A stretch of DNA of 64,000 nucleotides from Paraniabella hibiscisoli (GCF_022512515.1 NZ_JAKWBK010000001.1:2852001-2916000), one strand, 5' to 3'; numbered from the stretch's first letter, positions 23,856-36,165 are shown. Notes: a model not told the origin generated them from the letters alone. Numbers and translations: made by a program.

Positions 23856-24164
23856 GTGAAATGGTTGTTCCTTATATTAAGCTTTTTATTTTTAGGGTTG
23901 TCCTGTGTGCCTTGCAGTGATGTTCATGGGGCTGCTGTCGAAACCTACGCAAGCCTTTCCAGTTCAGATCATGAGCAACATAGTGACAAAGAAGATGCAT
24001 GTACGCCACTTTGTACCTGCTCCTGTTGCTCCTACACCTATGCCAGTTTTGCAACCGCTGTTGAAACTAACCAATCACCTGTAATCACCAATACACTAAC
24101 CGGGCATACCGTTGAACCTGTAGTTGCCGGTTCCAATGCCATTTGGCAGCCTCCGAGGGCCTGA
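23856..24164 (+). CDS. Small exported Cys/His-rich protein of the metal-efflux cluster (DUF6660-like)
   Basis: 102 aa from a GTG start. A hydrophobic signal segment is followed by a His/Asp-rich stretch (SDHEQHSDKEDAC) and a Cys cluster, CTPLCTCSCC. It ends with WQPPRA. A second member with the same plan (signal, acidic/His part, Cys cluster, PPRC end) lies at 30285-30590, and the two bracket the efflux genes. The residues suggest periplasmic metal binding. I assign it to the DUF6660-like group by general resemblance and position, with moderate certainty. Confidence 0.6.
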   Translation: MKWLFLILSFLFLGLSCVPCSDVHGAAVETYASLSSSDHEQHSDKEDACTPLCTCSCCSYTYASFATAVETNQSPVITNTLTGHTVEPVVAGSNAIWQPPRA

Positions 24165-24404
24165 TATACTCCATTCCATTATGCAGCTATGCTATTTCTA
24201 TGTAGCTGATTTTTTGTCATTCTTTATACGAAGTAAATTGATGGCGGTCTGACATCCATCTGCCTGTTAACCAAATGATGCCTGCAGGTTGCCTGCAGCA
24301 GTATCCGGCGGGTATGCCAGGCATAGCTATAGCATCGTGCGTGTTTAGTATGGTTAATACAGTCATGCCGCGGCTTGTGCCATCTTGTAAATTCTAAATA
24401 ACTC

Positions 24405-27400
24405 ATGCTTGATAAAGTCATAAAGTTTAGTATCAAAAACAAACTGGTCATTGGTATGATGACCCTGCTTTTGATCATCTGGGGGTGTGGAGCGCTTCCC
24501 GGCTCCCAATAGACGCAGTGCCTGATATTACCAATAACCAGGTACAGATCATCACCGTTTGTCCTACGCTTGCCGGCCAGGAAGTGGAACAATTGGTAAC
24601 CTTTCCCATAGAGCAAAGCATCGCCAATATTCCTGATATCGAAGAAACCAGGAGTATTTCCCGCTTCGGTTTATCGGTTGTAACCGTTGTATTTAAAGAT
24701 AAGGTAGATATTTATTTTGCCCGCCAGCTGGTGAACGAGAAATTGAAGGAAGCAGAGCAGCGTATTCCCCAGGGTATGGGTATACCCGAGCTGGCCCCGT
24801 TAAGTACCGGTTTGGGTGAAGTGTACCAGTATATTATTCACCCCAAAAAAGGTAGCGAAAAGAAATACAATGCCAAAGACCTGCGTACGATGCAGGACTG
24901 GATCGTGGCCCGTCAGTTATATGGTACACCGGGCATAGCCGAAGTCAACAGCTTTGGGGAGAGCTTAAGCAATATGAAGTGGCGATCGATCCCTTCAGGT
25001 TGAGGGCCATGGGCGTGAGTATAACGGACATTTTTAATGCCCTTGAAACGAACAACCAGAATACCGGCGGTGCCTATATCGATAAAAAGCCCAACGCCTA
25101 CTTTATACGGGGTATAGGACTGGCTACCTCTTTGGAGGATATAAAAAATATAGCCGTTAAAAACAATACCGGCGCCGTGCCCATTTTTGTAAAAGATGTG
25201 GCAGACGTGCGTTTTGGAAGCGCAGTTCGTTATGGAGCGATGACCTTTAACGGGGAAGTTGATGCAGTAGGTGGTGTGGTGATGATGCTGAAAGGGGCTA
25301 ACAGTAACCATGTAGTGAAGCTCATAAAAGAGAAGATACCTACGATACAAAAATCGCTGCCAGACGATGTGATTATTGAGCCGTTCCTGGATAGAACAGA
25401 CCTCGTGGGAAGAGCCATGAGCACTGTAGAAAAAACCTGGTAGAAGGAGCGCTCATTGTGATTTTTGTCTTGGTTATATTCCTGGGTAACCTGCGGGCAG
25501 GTTTGATCGTGGCGTCCGCTATTCCTTTGTCCTTGTTATTTGCATTGGCAATGATGAATTTGTTTGGGGTAAGTGCTAACCTGATGAGTTTGGGAGCTAT
25601 CGATTTTGGTCTTATCGTAGACGGAGCTGTGATCATTGTAGAAGCAACGCTGCATCATCTGGGCCTCAGGAAGTCGATACAAAAACTTACGCAGCCCGAG
25701 ATGGACACCGAAGTGTATGAGTCGGCTTCCAAAATAAGGACCAGTGCGGCTTTCGGGGAGATTATTATCATGATCGTTTATATCCCCATTCTTACTTTGG
25801 TGGGTGTGGAAGGCAAAATGTTTACGCCAATGGCTAAAACGGTAGCGTTTGCAATTCTGGGGGCATTTATCCTGTCGCTTACCTATATTCCCATGATGTG
25901 TGCATTGTTTCTGTCGAAAAAACCGCACAACAAAGAAACGTTTTCCGATAAAATGATGAACCGGCTGCAGAAGCTCTATCAACCTCTTCTGGCTAAAGCC
26001 TTAAAGGTAAAGTACATCATTGTTACAGCTACAACGGCCTTATTTGTAATAAGTATTGTGATTTTTAAAAATATGGGAGGAGAGTTTATTCCTCAATTAC
26101 AGGAGGGTGATTTTGCCTTTCATTGCATTCTGCCACCCGGAAGCTCACTCAGCCAGAGCATTGAAACCTCTATGCAGGCATCCCGCATTATTAAGCAGTT
26201 TGATGAAGTAAAAATGGTGGTAGGTAAAACCGGTGCGGCTGAAGTGCCTACAGATCCCATGCCACCCGAGGCAACGGATATGATGGTTATCTTAAAACCT
26301 ATTAAGGAATGGAAGTCGGGCAGGTCTTACAATGAGTTGGCTGATGCGATCAATGAAAAGCTGGAGACCATACCCGGGGTTTTCTTCGAAAAGAATCAAC
26401 CTATACAAATGCGCTTTAATGAGCTGATGACTGGTATCAGGCAGGATGTAGCCGTTAAAATTTTCGGAGAGAATATGGATACGCTGGCTGCTTTGGCTGA
26501 CAGGGCAGGGAAGGTAATACAAACCATACCCGGAGCCACCAGCCCGCAGGTAGAACGAGTAGGCGGTTTGCCGCAGATTAATGTAGAATATGACCGTACC
26601 CGGATGGCGAATTATGGTTTGAATGTGGAAGACGTCAATAATGTGGTGAGCACTGCATTTGCAGGTAAAGCTGCCGGACAGATCTTCGAAAATGAGCGGA
26701 GGTTTGACCTGGTGGTTCGGCTGGATAGTGTCTACAGGCGAGATATAGACGATGTAAATAACCTGATGTTAGCTACCCCTTCAGGCTCTCAAATACCCTT
26801 GTCACAGGTGGCCAATATTAGCTACAAACTTGGCCCGGCGCAAATCAGTAGGGAAGAAAGCAAACGGAGGATCGTGATCGGCTTTAATGTCTCTGGCAGG
26901 GATGTAGAAAGTGTGGTGGAAGATATACAGCAAAAGCTGGATGAACAGCTAAAGCTGCCTTCGGGTTATTATTTCACTTATGGCGGCCAGTTCGAAAACC
27001 TGAGAGAGGCCAGTAACCGTCTGATGATAGCCGTCCCTGTATCGCTGTTACTCATCTTTATGCTACTGTATTTTACCTTTCACTCGTTCAGACAGGCCCT
27101 GCTGATTTTTACCGCTATACCGATGAGCGCTATTGGTGGAGTATTTGCCCTGTTGCTTAGGGGAATGCCTTTTAGTATTAGTGCAGGTGTAGGTTTTATA
27201 GCCTTGTTTGGGGTGGCAGTGCTCAATGGTATTGTTTTGATCGGCACTTTTAATCAGCTGGAGAAAGAGGGACTAAACGATATTATTAAACGGGTACTGG
27301 AAGGTACCAAAGCGAGACTTCGCCCGGTACTCATGACGGCTACGGTGGCTTCGCTCGGTTTTTTGCCTATGGCTATCAGTACCGGCGCTGGAGCCGAAGT

Positions 27401-28762
27401 ACAAAAGCCTCTGGCTACGGTGGTGATTGGGGGATTAATTACTGCTACTTTTCTTACATTATTTGTATTACCCATGCTGTATATTATATTCAATATGAAA
27501 ACTGATCTTAAAAGAAAAATCACCCGGCCAGCGGTCACTATACTGCTGGCGGCATTGCTGCTTAGCGGTTTCAACGCCGCGGCACAGGTTAATCTGTCCA
27601 CACCCGAGCAAGCGGTGAAGCTGGCCATAGACAATAACCAGGATATACGGGCAAAAAATCTGGATATAGCCGGAAATGAGGCATTGGTTAAATCAGCAGG
27701 TGAGATACCTAAGCTGGAGGTTAATGCGCAGTTAGGTCAATATAACAGCCTGAATTTTGACCAGGCACTACAGCTATCACAAACCATACCTTTCCCTTCC
27801 ATATTCGGGGCAAAAAAGCGTTATTCGAATTGCAGGTACAGGCCAGGGAAATTCAAAAGCAAAATACCCAGCTGGAGTTAACCCGGCAGGTGCGCAGTTT
27901 TTACTACCAGGTTAAATACCTGCAACATAACCGAAAACAGTTAAAGCAACTGGATAGTCTTTTTACTGATTTTATACGTATTGCTGAGCTGCGTTATAAA
28001 ACCGGTGATACCAAAAAATTGGATATTAGCAGTGCGCAGGCCCGCAAAGGCGAGATCAGTCTGCTCTACCAGCAAAATGAAGTATACCTGAAAAATGCTT
28101 ATCAGTCTTTACATGAGTTGCTGAACACCCAGGAACTATTAAGCGTGCCCGAAGATGATCGCTACCAACCCATTACAATCAGCACAGTTGTAGACACATC
28201 TTTTATTTCGGGCCATCCATCTGTAAAAGCTTTGTATCAGAATGCTTCAATAGCCGAGCAGCAAAAGAAGGTAGAGCGTGCACAGGGATTGCCCGACTTT
28301 AGCCTCGGATATACCAATCAGTCTTTAACAGGCAATCAAATGGTAAATGGACAAGAGCAGTTTTTTGGTGCTGGCCGGCGCTTTAGTTTTGTGAATGTAG
28401 GCATTACCATTCCGCTGGCCTATGGTGCTACCCGTTCCAGGGTCCGGTCTTTGGACTATCAGAAGCAGGCCGCATTGGCGGAAGCCAGGCAACAAGCACT
28501 GCGGCTTAGAGCTCAATACGAGAATGCCCTGGAGCAATACCAGCAGGATATAGCACAATTCAATTATTATCAAAATACTGCTCTTCGTAATGCAGATGAA
28601 ATGATTGCCGCCGCACAATTGGGTTATCGCACAGGCGATATAGGCTACGTGGAATATCTCTACACTTTACAAACGGCTACGGATATAAGATTGAATTATC
28701 TTAAAAGTGTGCAGCAGGTTAATCAATCCGTTATCCATATTTATTCACTGATCAATCAATAA
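24405..28762 (+). CDS. CusA/CzcA-type RND metal efflux pump fused to a TolC-type outer-membrane channel (four frame breaks)
   Basis: About 1453 aa. The first 1030 residues are an RND pump: an N-terminal helix, IDAVPDITNNQVQIIT, and the transmembrane 4 signature DFGLIVDGAVIIVE that marks the heavy-metal (CusA/CzcA) branch. After the last pump helix the frame runs straight on, with no stop, through a signal-like segment (LLAALLLSGFNAAAQ) into a TolC/CusC-type channel of about 410 residues. The fusion point at about 27500 has no frame break, so it is not created by the error pattern. Frame breaks: near 24481 (G5), 24956 (G4), 25432 (A6) and 27811 (A6). Starts at ATG 24405. It exports metal ions such as Cu, Zn, Co or Cd; which one is not clear. 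Confidence 0.88.
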
Positions 28763-28764
28763 CA

Positions 28765-30079
28765 ATGAGGTTTTATAAAAGAAAAATATTGTATGTATTA
28801 TTAATGGGATCTATACTAGGTTCCTGCAAAGCTGTGGTAGTAAAAATGAAGATACTGCATCAAAAACGGGCCCGGCAGAATCAACAAAGGATGAAGCGCA
28901 TGAAGCGGAAAGCGTAGCCGGCATTGCTTCGCTTACAGAAGAGCAAATGCGAACGGTAAATATAATTTTAGGAACTATTGAGAACAAGCAGCTAACCGCT
29001 TCCATCAAAGCCAACGGCGCCCTCAGGGTGCCCAATGATAGTAAGGGTAATGCGACTTCTCTTTACGGCGGTGTTATAACCTCGCTAAAAGTACAGGTGG
29101 GCGATTATGTAAAGAAAGGGCAGGTGGTCGCTACTATTGCAAATCCACAGTTTATACAGTTGCAGGAAGAATACCTGACCATCGATAGCCGGATCATCCT
29201 GGCGCAGCAGGAGATGGAACGTCAGCGGGAATTGAATGAGGGAAATGCCGGGGCAAAAAAGAACCTGCAGAATGCCACTGCCGAGCTCAGCACTTTAAGG
29301 ACAAGGAGGGCTTCACTACGGCAGCAGATACAGTTAATGGGTATTAACCCGGCCAGTGTCAACAATGCCAATCTTAGGTCGGCATTGGTTGTAACCAGCC
29401 CCATCAGCGGAACCGTAAGCGAGGTGTTTGCAAAAATGGGCAGCTATGTAGACGTGGCCACACCGGTAATAGAAGTCATTAATAACAGTCAACTTCACCT
29501 GGATTTGCAGGTATTTGAAAAAGATCTTCCTAAAATGAAAGTAGGACAGGTAGTCCATTTTACATTGACCAATAATCCCGGCAATGAATATGATGCCAGG
29601 GTTTTCAGCATCGGTTCTTCTTTCGAAAGCGAAAGCAAAACCATCGCCGTGCATTGTGCTGTTACAGGAAATAAAAGGGGCTGATCGATGGGATGAATAT
29701 TACCGGAATTGTTAGCCTGGATAATATAACCAGTGCAGCAGTTCCTGATAAAGCCATTGTGGAAGCAGATGGTAAGTTTTACATATTTATACAAACCACT
29801 AAAGAGCCCGAAACAGAAGGCCATGACGATCATAGCCATGGTCATGATGAGGGCGAACAGGAACATGGGCACAAAAATGAGCAGGAAGCCGCAGGTCATG
29901 CCGGGCAACAGCAAAGAAAAATAAACTTTGAGAAAATTGAAGTGGTAAAAGGTGTGTCTGATATGGGTTACACGGCCATAACTCCCGTAAGTACTGTGCC
30001 TCCTAATGCAAAGCTGGTGGTGAATGGTGCTTTCTTTATTAATGCTACATTAAGTAACACAGGAGGTCATGGCCATTAG
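28765..30079 (+). CDS. RND periplasmic adaptor (CusB/CzcB type), lipoprotein (two frame breaks)
   Basis: About 438 aa. A lipobox ends in LGSC. The lipoyl/barrel-sandwich halves are GVITSLKVQVGDYVKKGQVVATI and SPISGTVSEVFAKMGSYVDV, separated by a helical hairpin. Near residue 350 there is a His/Asp/Glu-rich insert (HDDHSHGHDEGEQEHGH), and the protein ends in GGHGH, both likely metal-binding. Frame breaks near 28829 (A3) and 29673-29676 (A4). It starts 2 bases after the pump stop. It should link the pump to its channel across the periplasm and may hand over metal. Confidence 0.88.
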
Positions 30080-30270
30080 GGTAGATTTTATAGCAGCAAT
30101 AGAAGAGTATAGGGCTTCTTCTTTGAAGCCGTTTTAGGTTTTCTCTTACTAACAAATAAACATATGGGTTTCGCAGAAAACATTATCAGGGAGTAGATGT
30201 GGCGTATTGCCTATACAGCAGCAGGAGCGGAAATTATATCCTTCTTTTATTTAAACAGGATTGATTGACC

Positions 30271-30278
30271 TACATTTG
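30271..30278 (+). promoter_or_regulatory. Putative -7 box for the second small Cys-rich protein
   Basis: TACATTTG matches TAnnTTTG exactly and ends 6 bases before ATG 30285, suggesting a leaderless or nearly leaderless transcript. No clear -33 TTG is seen at the usual spacing. Confidence 0.35.
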
Positions 30279-30284
30279 CGCTGC

Positions 30285-30590
30285 ATGAAACAATGGGTGG
30301 GTTATATCTTGCTGTTTTTTATCCTGTTTTCCAGTCTAGCGCCTTGCTCGATCTTTGATCATTGTGAGGAGGAAGCCGGTGAGCTGCAACATGCTAATGA
30401 TACGGATGAGCATGATTGCAAAAACTGTTCGCCTTTTTCAGTATGCTCTTTGCAGCAGGTTTCTTTACCTGCTCACGATAATTATTGTATAACGCCCCGG
30501 CCCATCTATCTGAAAAGTACCTATAATACTTTTATCGTTTCATTGGGGAACGAATATCACGCCCGCCTGCTGCAACCGCCGCGGTGTTAG
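30285..30590 (+). CDS. Second small exported Cys/His-rich protein of the metal cluster (DUF6660-like)
   Basis: 101 aa from ATG 30285, chosen because MKQWVGYILLFFILFSSLAPC is a compact signal segment. It continues with CSIFDHCEEEAGELQHA, then DEHDCKNCSPFSVCS, and ends LLQPPRC. The layout parallels the 23856 gene although the sequences have diverged. It lies 48 bases before the TonB receptor gene and is probably cotranscribed with it. Function unknown; a periplasmic metal-binding role is inferred from residues and context. Confidence 0.6.
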   Translation: MKQWVGYILLFFILFSSLAPCSIFDHCEEEAGELQHANDTDEHDCKNCSPFSVCSLQQVSLPAHDNYCITPRPIYLKSTYNTFIVSLGNEYHARLLQPPRC

Positions 30591-30638
30591 TTACATAAAT
30601 GCTTCAATTATTTATCAACTAACACATCATTCTACAAA

Positions 30639-32799
30639 ATGAAAAAACTATTTCTATCAGGCATAGTCATGCTATTGGCGTGCACTGTCTATGCCCAGCA
30701 CTCATTAAATATAGCTGTAAAACATAAAGACGATGGCCATCCGCTTGGCTCTGCTACCATTACCTTAAATCCGGGCAATCGCTCGGTTATTGCAGACAGT
30801 GCCGGACTGGCCTCATTTGGCAATCTTGCGGAAGGGACTTATACGATCCGGGCGAGTTATATAGGTTTTGAAGCCGTTCAGGCCAAAGTGATTATACCAA
30901 GAGCTTCTACCGAACCATTAGAACTTTTACTGGATCATGATCATGGACATGAACACGAGGAAGAAGAAGTCATCGTGACCAGTACCCGCATCAGCCGAAG
31001 CATTGCCAATACGCCTACACGTACAGAGGTTATATCCGGTGAGGAAATGGAAGAAAAAGGCAATATGAAACCTGGTGATATCAGGATGATGCTGAATGAA
31101 AGTACGGGTATTCAAACCCAGCAAACCTCGGCTACTTCATTTAACGCAGGCATCCGTATTCAGGGCCTGGATGGTCGCTATACCCAGATATTGCGTGATG
31201 GTTATCCGCTTTATTCAGGTTTTGCAGGCAGCCTTTCTTTACTGCAGATTGCTCCGTTGGATCTGAAGCAGGTGGAAGTGATTAAAGGTTCAGCGTCTAC
31301 ACTGTACGGTGGCGGTGCCATCGCCGGTTTGGTAAACCTGGTTTTCAAAACACCCGGCGAAAACCGGGAGCTTAATTTTTAGCCAATGGCACAACCGGCG
31401 GAGGACTGGACCTTAGCGGCTTTTACAGCGAACGATACGGTAAAGCCGGGTTAACTGTATTTGCTTCGCGAAATAGCAACAGGGCTTTTGATCCGGCAGG
31501 TATAGGTTTAACAGCTATTCCGAAATTTGAACGATATACGATTAACCCGAGATTGTTTCTATACGGAAAAAAACTACGGCCGATATAGGGGTTACCTATA
31601 TTACAGAAGATCGTACCGGCGGTAGTATGGATTACATCCAAAATGGCGGAACCGGTTTTTTTGAAAAGAATAATACCGACAGGGTCACTGCTCAGTTTGG
31701 GATTGCACATAAAACGGGTGACCATGCTACTTTACAGCTGAAGAACAGCTATAGCAGGTTTAACAGGCTGATCGCAGTTCCCGCTTACAGTTTCGATGGT
31801 TTGCAGCAATCTTCCTTTTCTGAACTTACCTGGAACCGTTCGGGCGAAAAAGCGGACTGGGTAGTAGGCGCCAACGTATGGACGGAGGCCCTGAAAGAAA
31901 ACAGCCAATCGGTAAGCCTGCTACGCAGCTATGATTTTAATACCTATGGCTTGTTTATTCAAAATGCGTGGACCGTTTCTGAAGCATTTGTATTGGAAAC
32001 AGGTTTGAGAGGGGACTATGTTACTGATTATGGTTTTGAGCTACTGCCCAGGTTGTCCGCCATGTTTAAGATCAGCCCAAAGCTAACAACCCGGCTGGGC
32101 GGAGGATACGGCTATAAAACGCCGACCATATTTACCGAAGAAGCAGAAAGAAGGCAATTCCAGCATTTATTACCCATCGAGATCAACCGGTCTAAAAACG
32201 AACGGTCTACCGGTGGTAATTGGGATATTAACTATAGGACGAATATCGGTGAAGTCGGTTTTAGCTTCAATCATTTATTCTTCTACACAAAGCTAAACAG
32301 GCCATTGGTACTTTCGGATGCTGGTAGTGGAAATGTACAATTGACGAACTCAACCGGTTACCTGGATACAAAGGGGATGGAAACCAACCTGCGACTGACC
32401 TATGCCGATTTTAAATTGTTCCTGGGCTATACTTATACTGATGCCAACACTTATTTCAAAGATAAAGAATGGCTGCCTTTAACCGCCAGGCACCGGCTCA
32501 ATAATGTATTGATGTACGAGATCGAAGAAAAGCTAAAGCTCGGACTGGAGGCTTATTATTATAGTCCGCAAAAGTTAAATGATGGCGCACAAGGTAAATC
32601 TTACTGGATCACCGGCTTTATGGCAGAGAAGCTCTGGGAGAAATTTTCCGTATTTATCAATTTTGAAAATTTCAGTAATACCCGTCAAACCCGCTTCGAT
32701 TCTATATACACAGGAACTATTGATAATCCTGTTTTCAGGGATATTTATGCACCTGTTGATGGATTCGTTGTAAATGGTGGAATTAAGATCAGGTTATAA
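30639..32799 (+). CDS. TonB-dependent outer-membrane receptor of the metal cluster (two frame breaks)
   Basis: About 720 aa. A signal peptide is followed by a carboxypeptidase-like regulatory domain (GHPLGSATITLNPGNRSVIADSAG), a His/Asp/Glu stretch (LDHDHGHEHEEEEV), a TonB-box-like VIVTSTR, a plug domain (IRIQGLDGRYTQILRDGYPLYSG) and a barrel ending GGIKIRL. Frame breaks near 31376-31380 (T5) and 31567-31573 (A7). The His-rich segment and the neighbouring pump suggest a metal or metallophore ligand, but such receptors in Cus clusters have no settled substrate. A terminator follows. Confidence 0.87.
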
Positions 32800-32817
32800 T
32801 CTATCAAAAAATACTAC

Positions 32818-32854
32818 AAGGCTGTCACTCTATGACGAGGGGGCAGCCTTTTTA
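32818..32854 (+). terminator. Terminator after the TonB receptor
   Basis: AAGGCTGTC pairs with GGCAGCCTT (one G-T wobble) around a loop of about 16 bases, followed by a T-run. It closes the metal-efflux cluster. Confidence 0.7.
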
Positions 32855-32973
32855 ATGGGTTCCGATGATGATCTGCCGATTCTTTTCAGGCTTTTGGCTA
32901 CTCTTGGTTAGCGGCGCATACAAAGCTGTTAGATTGCGAATAATAAACGGGTATTAACTAAATGTAAATCCTC

Positions 32974-33003
32974 TTGGGACAAACCAACAATAGTTATACT
33001 TTG
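32974..33003 (+). promoter_or_regulatory. Putative promoter for the 33050 gene
   Basis: TTG at 32974-32976 is followed after 19 bp by ATACTTTG (32996-33003), a one-mismatch match to TAnnTTTG. The distances fit a housekeeping Bacteroidota promoter with a leader of about 40 bases. Confidence 0.4.
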
Positions 33004-33049
33004 TGCCGGTTAATTATTGTATCGTTTGAAACTTAAATAAAAGCTGTAA

Positions 33050-34391
33050 ATGAAATATATAGCTGTGATGTGGTTGCTGCTTATCTCTGGTTCCAGTTTG
33101 CAGGCACAATCAGTAGCAGATCTTTCTGGCATCCGGTCGTTAAAGCAATTATCAGCATGGATAGACAGTTTGAATGCAAAAAAGAATACCGGTGACGTCA
33201 ACTTTGGATATGCACAGCTCGATCAGGCTTTGTGGAATGGTATCCAGGTGCATGAAGTGAGGCTGGTAGACAATGAATTGAAAATGCAAGTGCTGGCAAA
33301 AAACTCGGGTGGTGCAAAAAAGATGATCCAGGTTTTACAGGAGCAGTATAGAGATGTTATAAAAAAGAAGCTAGTTGGTCAAAAACCACCTATTCGGCGA
33401 ACACGCCCGAAGTGAGCGTTGAATTGAACGTGGAAGCTGACGAGGACAAGCCACTGACAGCCAATACCGCCGCTGAACTGAAAATAAGTTTTAAGCCTGT
33501 TTATGAAGAACCGTATCCTAATATTGGAAAAAAGATCACTCTTCAGCCCAATGGTATGTTCTATTTTTTAAGCCTGGATTATTATGAAAACAATGTTCAG
33601 GTTTATCTGAATGATATATGCGTTTACAATGGATTGGGACGTTCCAGGTACGTCAATGAGAAAGAAATTAACCTCAATCCTTTTATTTTAGGCAAAGAGC
33701 AGATCAAACTGAAAATATTGATAACCCCGGATTGGATGAAAACGGGCAACCTTACACATCTATTCAAAAACGCTCTTTTGCTACCGCCGAACTAAAGAAA
33801 GGCATTTTTAAGAATGGTATTTTTGATCTGATTGAAGCCCGCGAGGTATGTAAATTCAAAGAGTATGTAACGGACACGATCAATGATGGTGATGTTCGTT
33901 ATTCTTCTTATCCGGGCACTTATCAATATGGAGGTAAGCAGCTCACTGCCGCATATGATTTTGTAGCCGATGTGAGCTATCAAACGGAGGGGTGGAGCAA
34001 TGGCAAAGATTTACGGCAAGACAAGAACCTGAGACAAAAGATAACAGCACTGTACGAAAAGTTGGGAAAAATTATTGGGGCTCGCGATGCTGCTGCATTA
34101 AGCGCTATAATGTACGCTACAGGAAAGGAGAAGGCGGAGGCTGACTATAATCAGAAGACTGGGGCAACTACTGATCAATGGACATTATGGATGGATATGT
34201 TCAAAGCAACCAATGTAGTAAAAATTGAGAAAGATTTTGATGTGGAAATAAGCGGAGATGGAAAACTGATCTACGCAATACCCAAAAATCAAAAAGATAT
34301 GCTACGTGCAATTGGGAAAAATACCGCTACGGGTTTTACACTCTATATGTATGAAGATAAAAACAATAACGAACTGAAATTTATACGATAG
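33050..34391 (+). CDS. Secreted protein of unknown function (two frame breaks)
   Basis: About 447 aa with a signal peptide ending SLQAQ. I recognise no family. Visible features: an N-terminal helical part (LSGIRSLKQLSAWIDSL); two beta-rich middle parts, VSVELNVEADEDKPLTANTAAELK and NVQVYLNDICVYNGLG, resembling C2-like or beta-sandwich strands; and a helical C-terminal part. Frame breaks near 33369 (two A) and 33733 (two T). Its stop is 1 base before the start of the WG-repeat gene, so the two are probably made together and may act together. Confidence 0.55.
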
Positions 34392-34392
34392 C

Positions 34393-36165
34393 ATGAAAAA
34401 ATATTTCTTTTAAGTGGATTGTTTTTTTGCTGCACAACTATGCTGTTTGCGCAGTTTGAACCTGAAAAGTATAAACACCTCTCTAATGCTGAATTTGTAG
34501 AAGAGCTAAAAAATGCGGTAGAGCAAATACAGAAAATTGAGCGCTTCAGCAGCATTTTTGATGATAAGGAAGAAAAGTTTTATGCCAAAGATGAACTGGA
34601 ACCAGCGTTTAAACTGGATACAGTCCTGGCTTTGCGCGTATTGAACGAGTTTCGTAATTCACATTTTCAATTGTTTTCTGCTTTTGCCGATGGTAAAGCT
34701 ACACTGCAGCTTGACGATGGCGATTTTCATGGAAGCCTTGCAGGACAGGCGTACAGCATTACAATGGTACCTAAAAAAATCTACTTTTATGATGGTACTG
34801 TCGCCGACAGTGTGGCACATATAAAAATGGATTTCTCCTTCGCTGAAGAAGTGCCTTTTTTGAAACGAATTGACAGTATTGCCTGCGTCATACACCTCGA
34901 TTATACCACAAAAATGGAGAAGGTGGAGGTGAATACCTTAAAGCCTTCGGCAACCTATAAAAGCAATTTTGTAAAGCTTATTAAAGCCAATAAAAATGAT
35001 CTGGAGCTTATTTATAGTAAAGACCTTGATTTTGATTTGATAGAAGGTCTCAATAGCAGTGGTAATACATTGGATAGCAAAAGTTATAGTACAACAGATA
35101 TTAAAAACAGGGGATTTAAAATATTTGCAGCTATCCGTACTCCGTTGGAAAAAATCATCGTAGCGGCTGAGAAAGATACAAGCCTTGACACCCCGGTATT
35201 CCAGGAAAAGTATATTGGACTGTTGGAAAAAGAATTACTCAAGGTGCCTCAAAGCGACACGATGCTTAGGGTAGGTAAATATAAGGGGGCTGTGAAAGGC
35301 GCCAGGTTTTGTTTGCTACCGCTAAAAGTAACGTGCAGGTTCCGGTGATGATACGGGCTGCGTCCTTTAGCGATGTGCATCTGGAAACAGGAAATGCTTA
35401 CAGTGCATTGCTCGATAATGAAGGGAAGGAGTTAGTACGGGTAGATAAAGGTATCACTGCCATTACCTCAGGATTTTACCAGGATGAGCAAAGATTCTTT
35501 TACCTCAACCTTCCTGGTAAAAAAATGGAACCGCTGCCTTACTATTCGTTGGAAAAACTGACAGATAACTATGTTGTCGCCAAAGAGGATGAAGATGCGG
35601 ACGATATTTTGATTGATAACAAAAACCAACGCCTGGGCGAGTTCGATCATATTGAAAGTTCTGAAAAAACTGTTATTGCTTTTAAAGGAGATGATGTGCT
35701 TATTATTGCGCCCGATGAGCAGCAGGTATGGCACAGGGGTGTAGAAAAATATCGGAAATGGAAAATGGTTATGCTATGATCGGGCTGAAAGGTAAATATG
35801 GATTTATAGATGCTTATGGTAAAATTGCCATTCCCGCCGAATACGAAAGTGCTGCTCCTTTTGATGATATGGATGGTTACACAAAAGACGATTTATTATT
35901 TGCTGTAAAAAAGAACGGCAAATGGGGCTTTGTAAATATGCTGAATAAAATCGTTATTCCCTTTGAATATGACGAGGTGTTGCCCTTTTCCTACGGTGTA
36001 ACGATGGCGATAAAGGACAGCAGGCGTGGCTTAATTAATACTTCCAATAAAATCATAGTGCCTTTTAACAATAGCTCCAGCTTCGGTCTTTCCAAAAATT
36101 TTGGCAAGCGGAGCTATTCGCTTAGTACCGGCAGTTACGACTACACCGGTAAGAAGGAGAAGTAG
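34393..36165 (+). CDS. Exported protein with C-terminal WG repeats (three frame breaks)
   Basis: About 591 aa. The true start is ATG 34393; one extra T near 34408-34411 joins it to LSGLFFCCTTMLFAQ, a signal peptide. The first 430 residues match nothing I know. The end has three WG-type repeats: KYGFIDAYGKIAIPAEYE, KWGFVNMLNKIVIPFEYDE and RRGLINTSNKIIVPF, of which the last two have lost parts of the motif. Other breaks near 35309-35312 (T4) and 35748 (A5). WG repeats are widespread beta-hairpin repeats without a settled function. Downstream partner of the 33050 gene and convergent with the CE15 gene. Confidence 0.65.
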
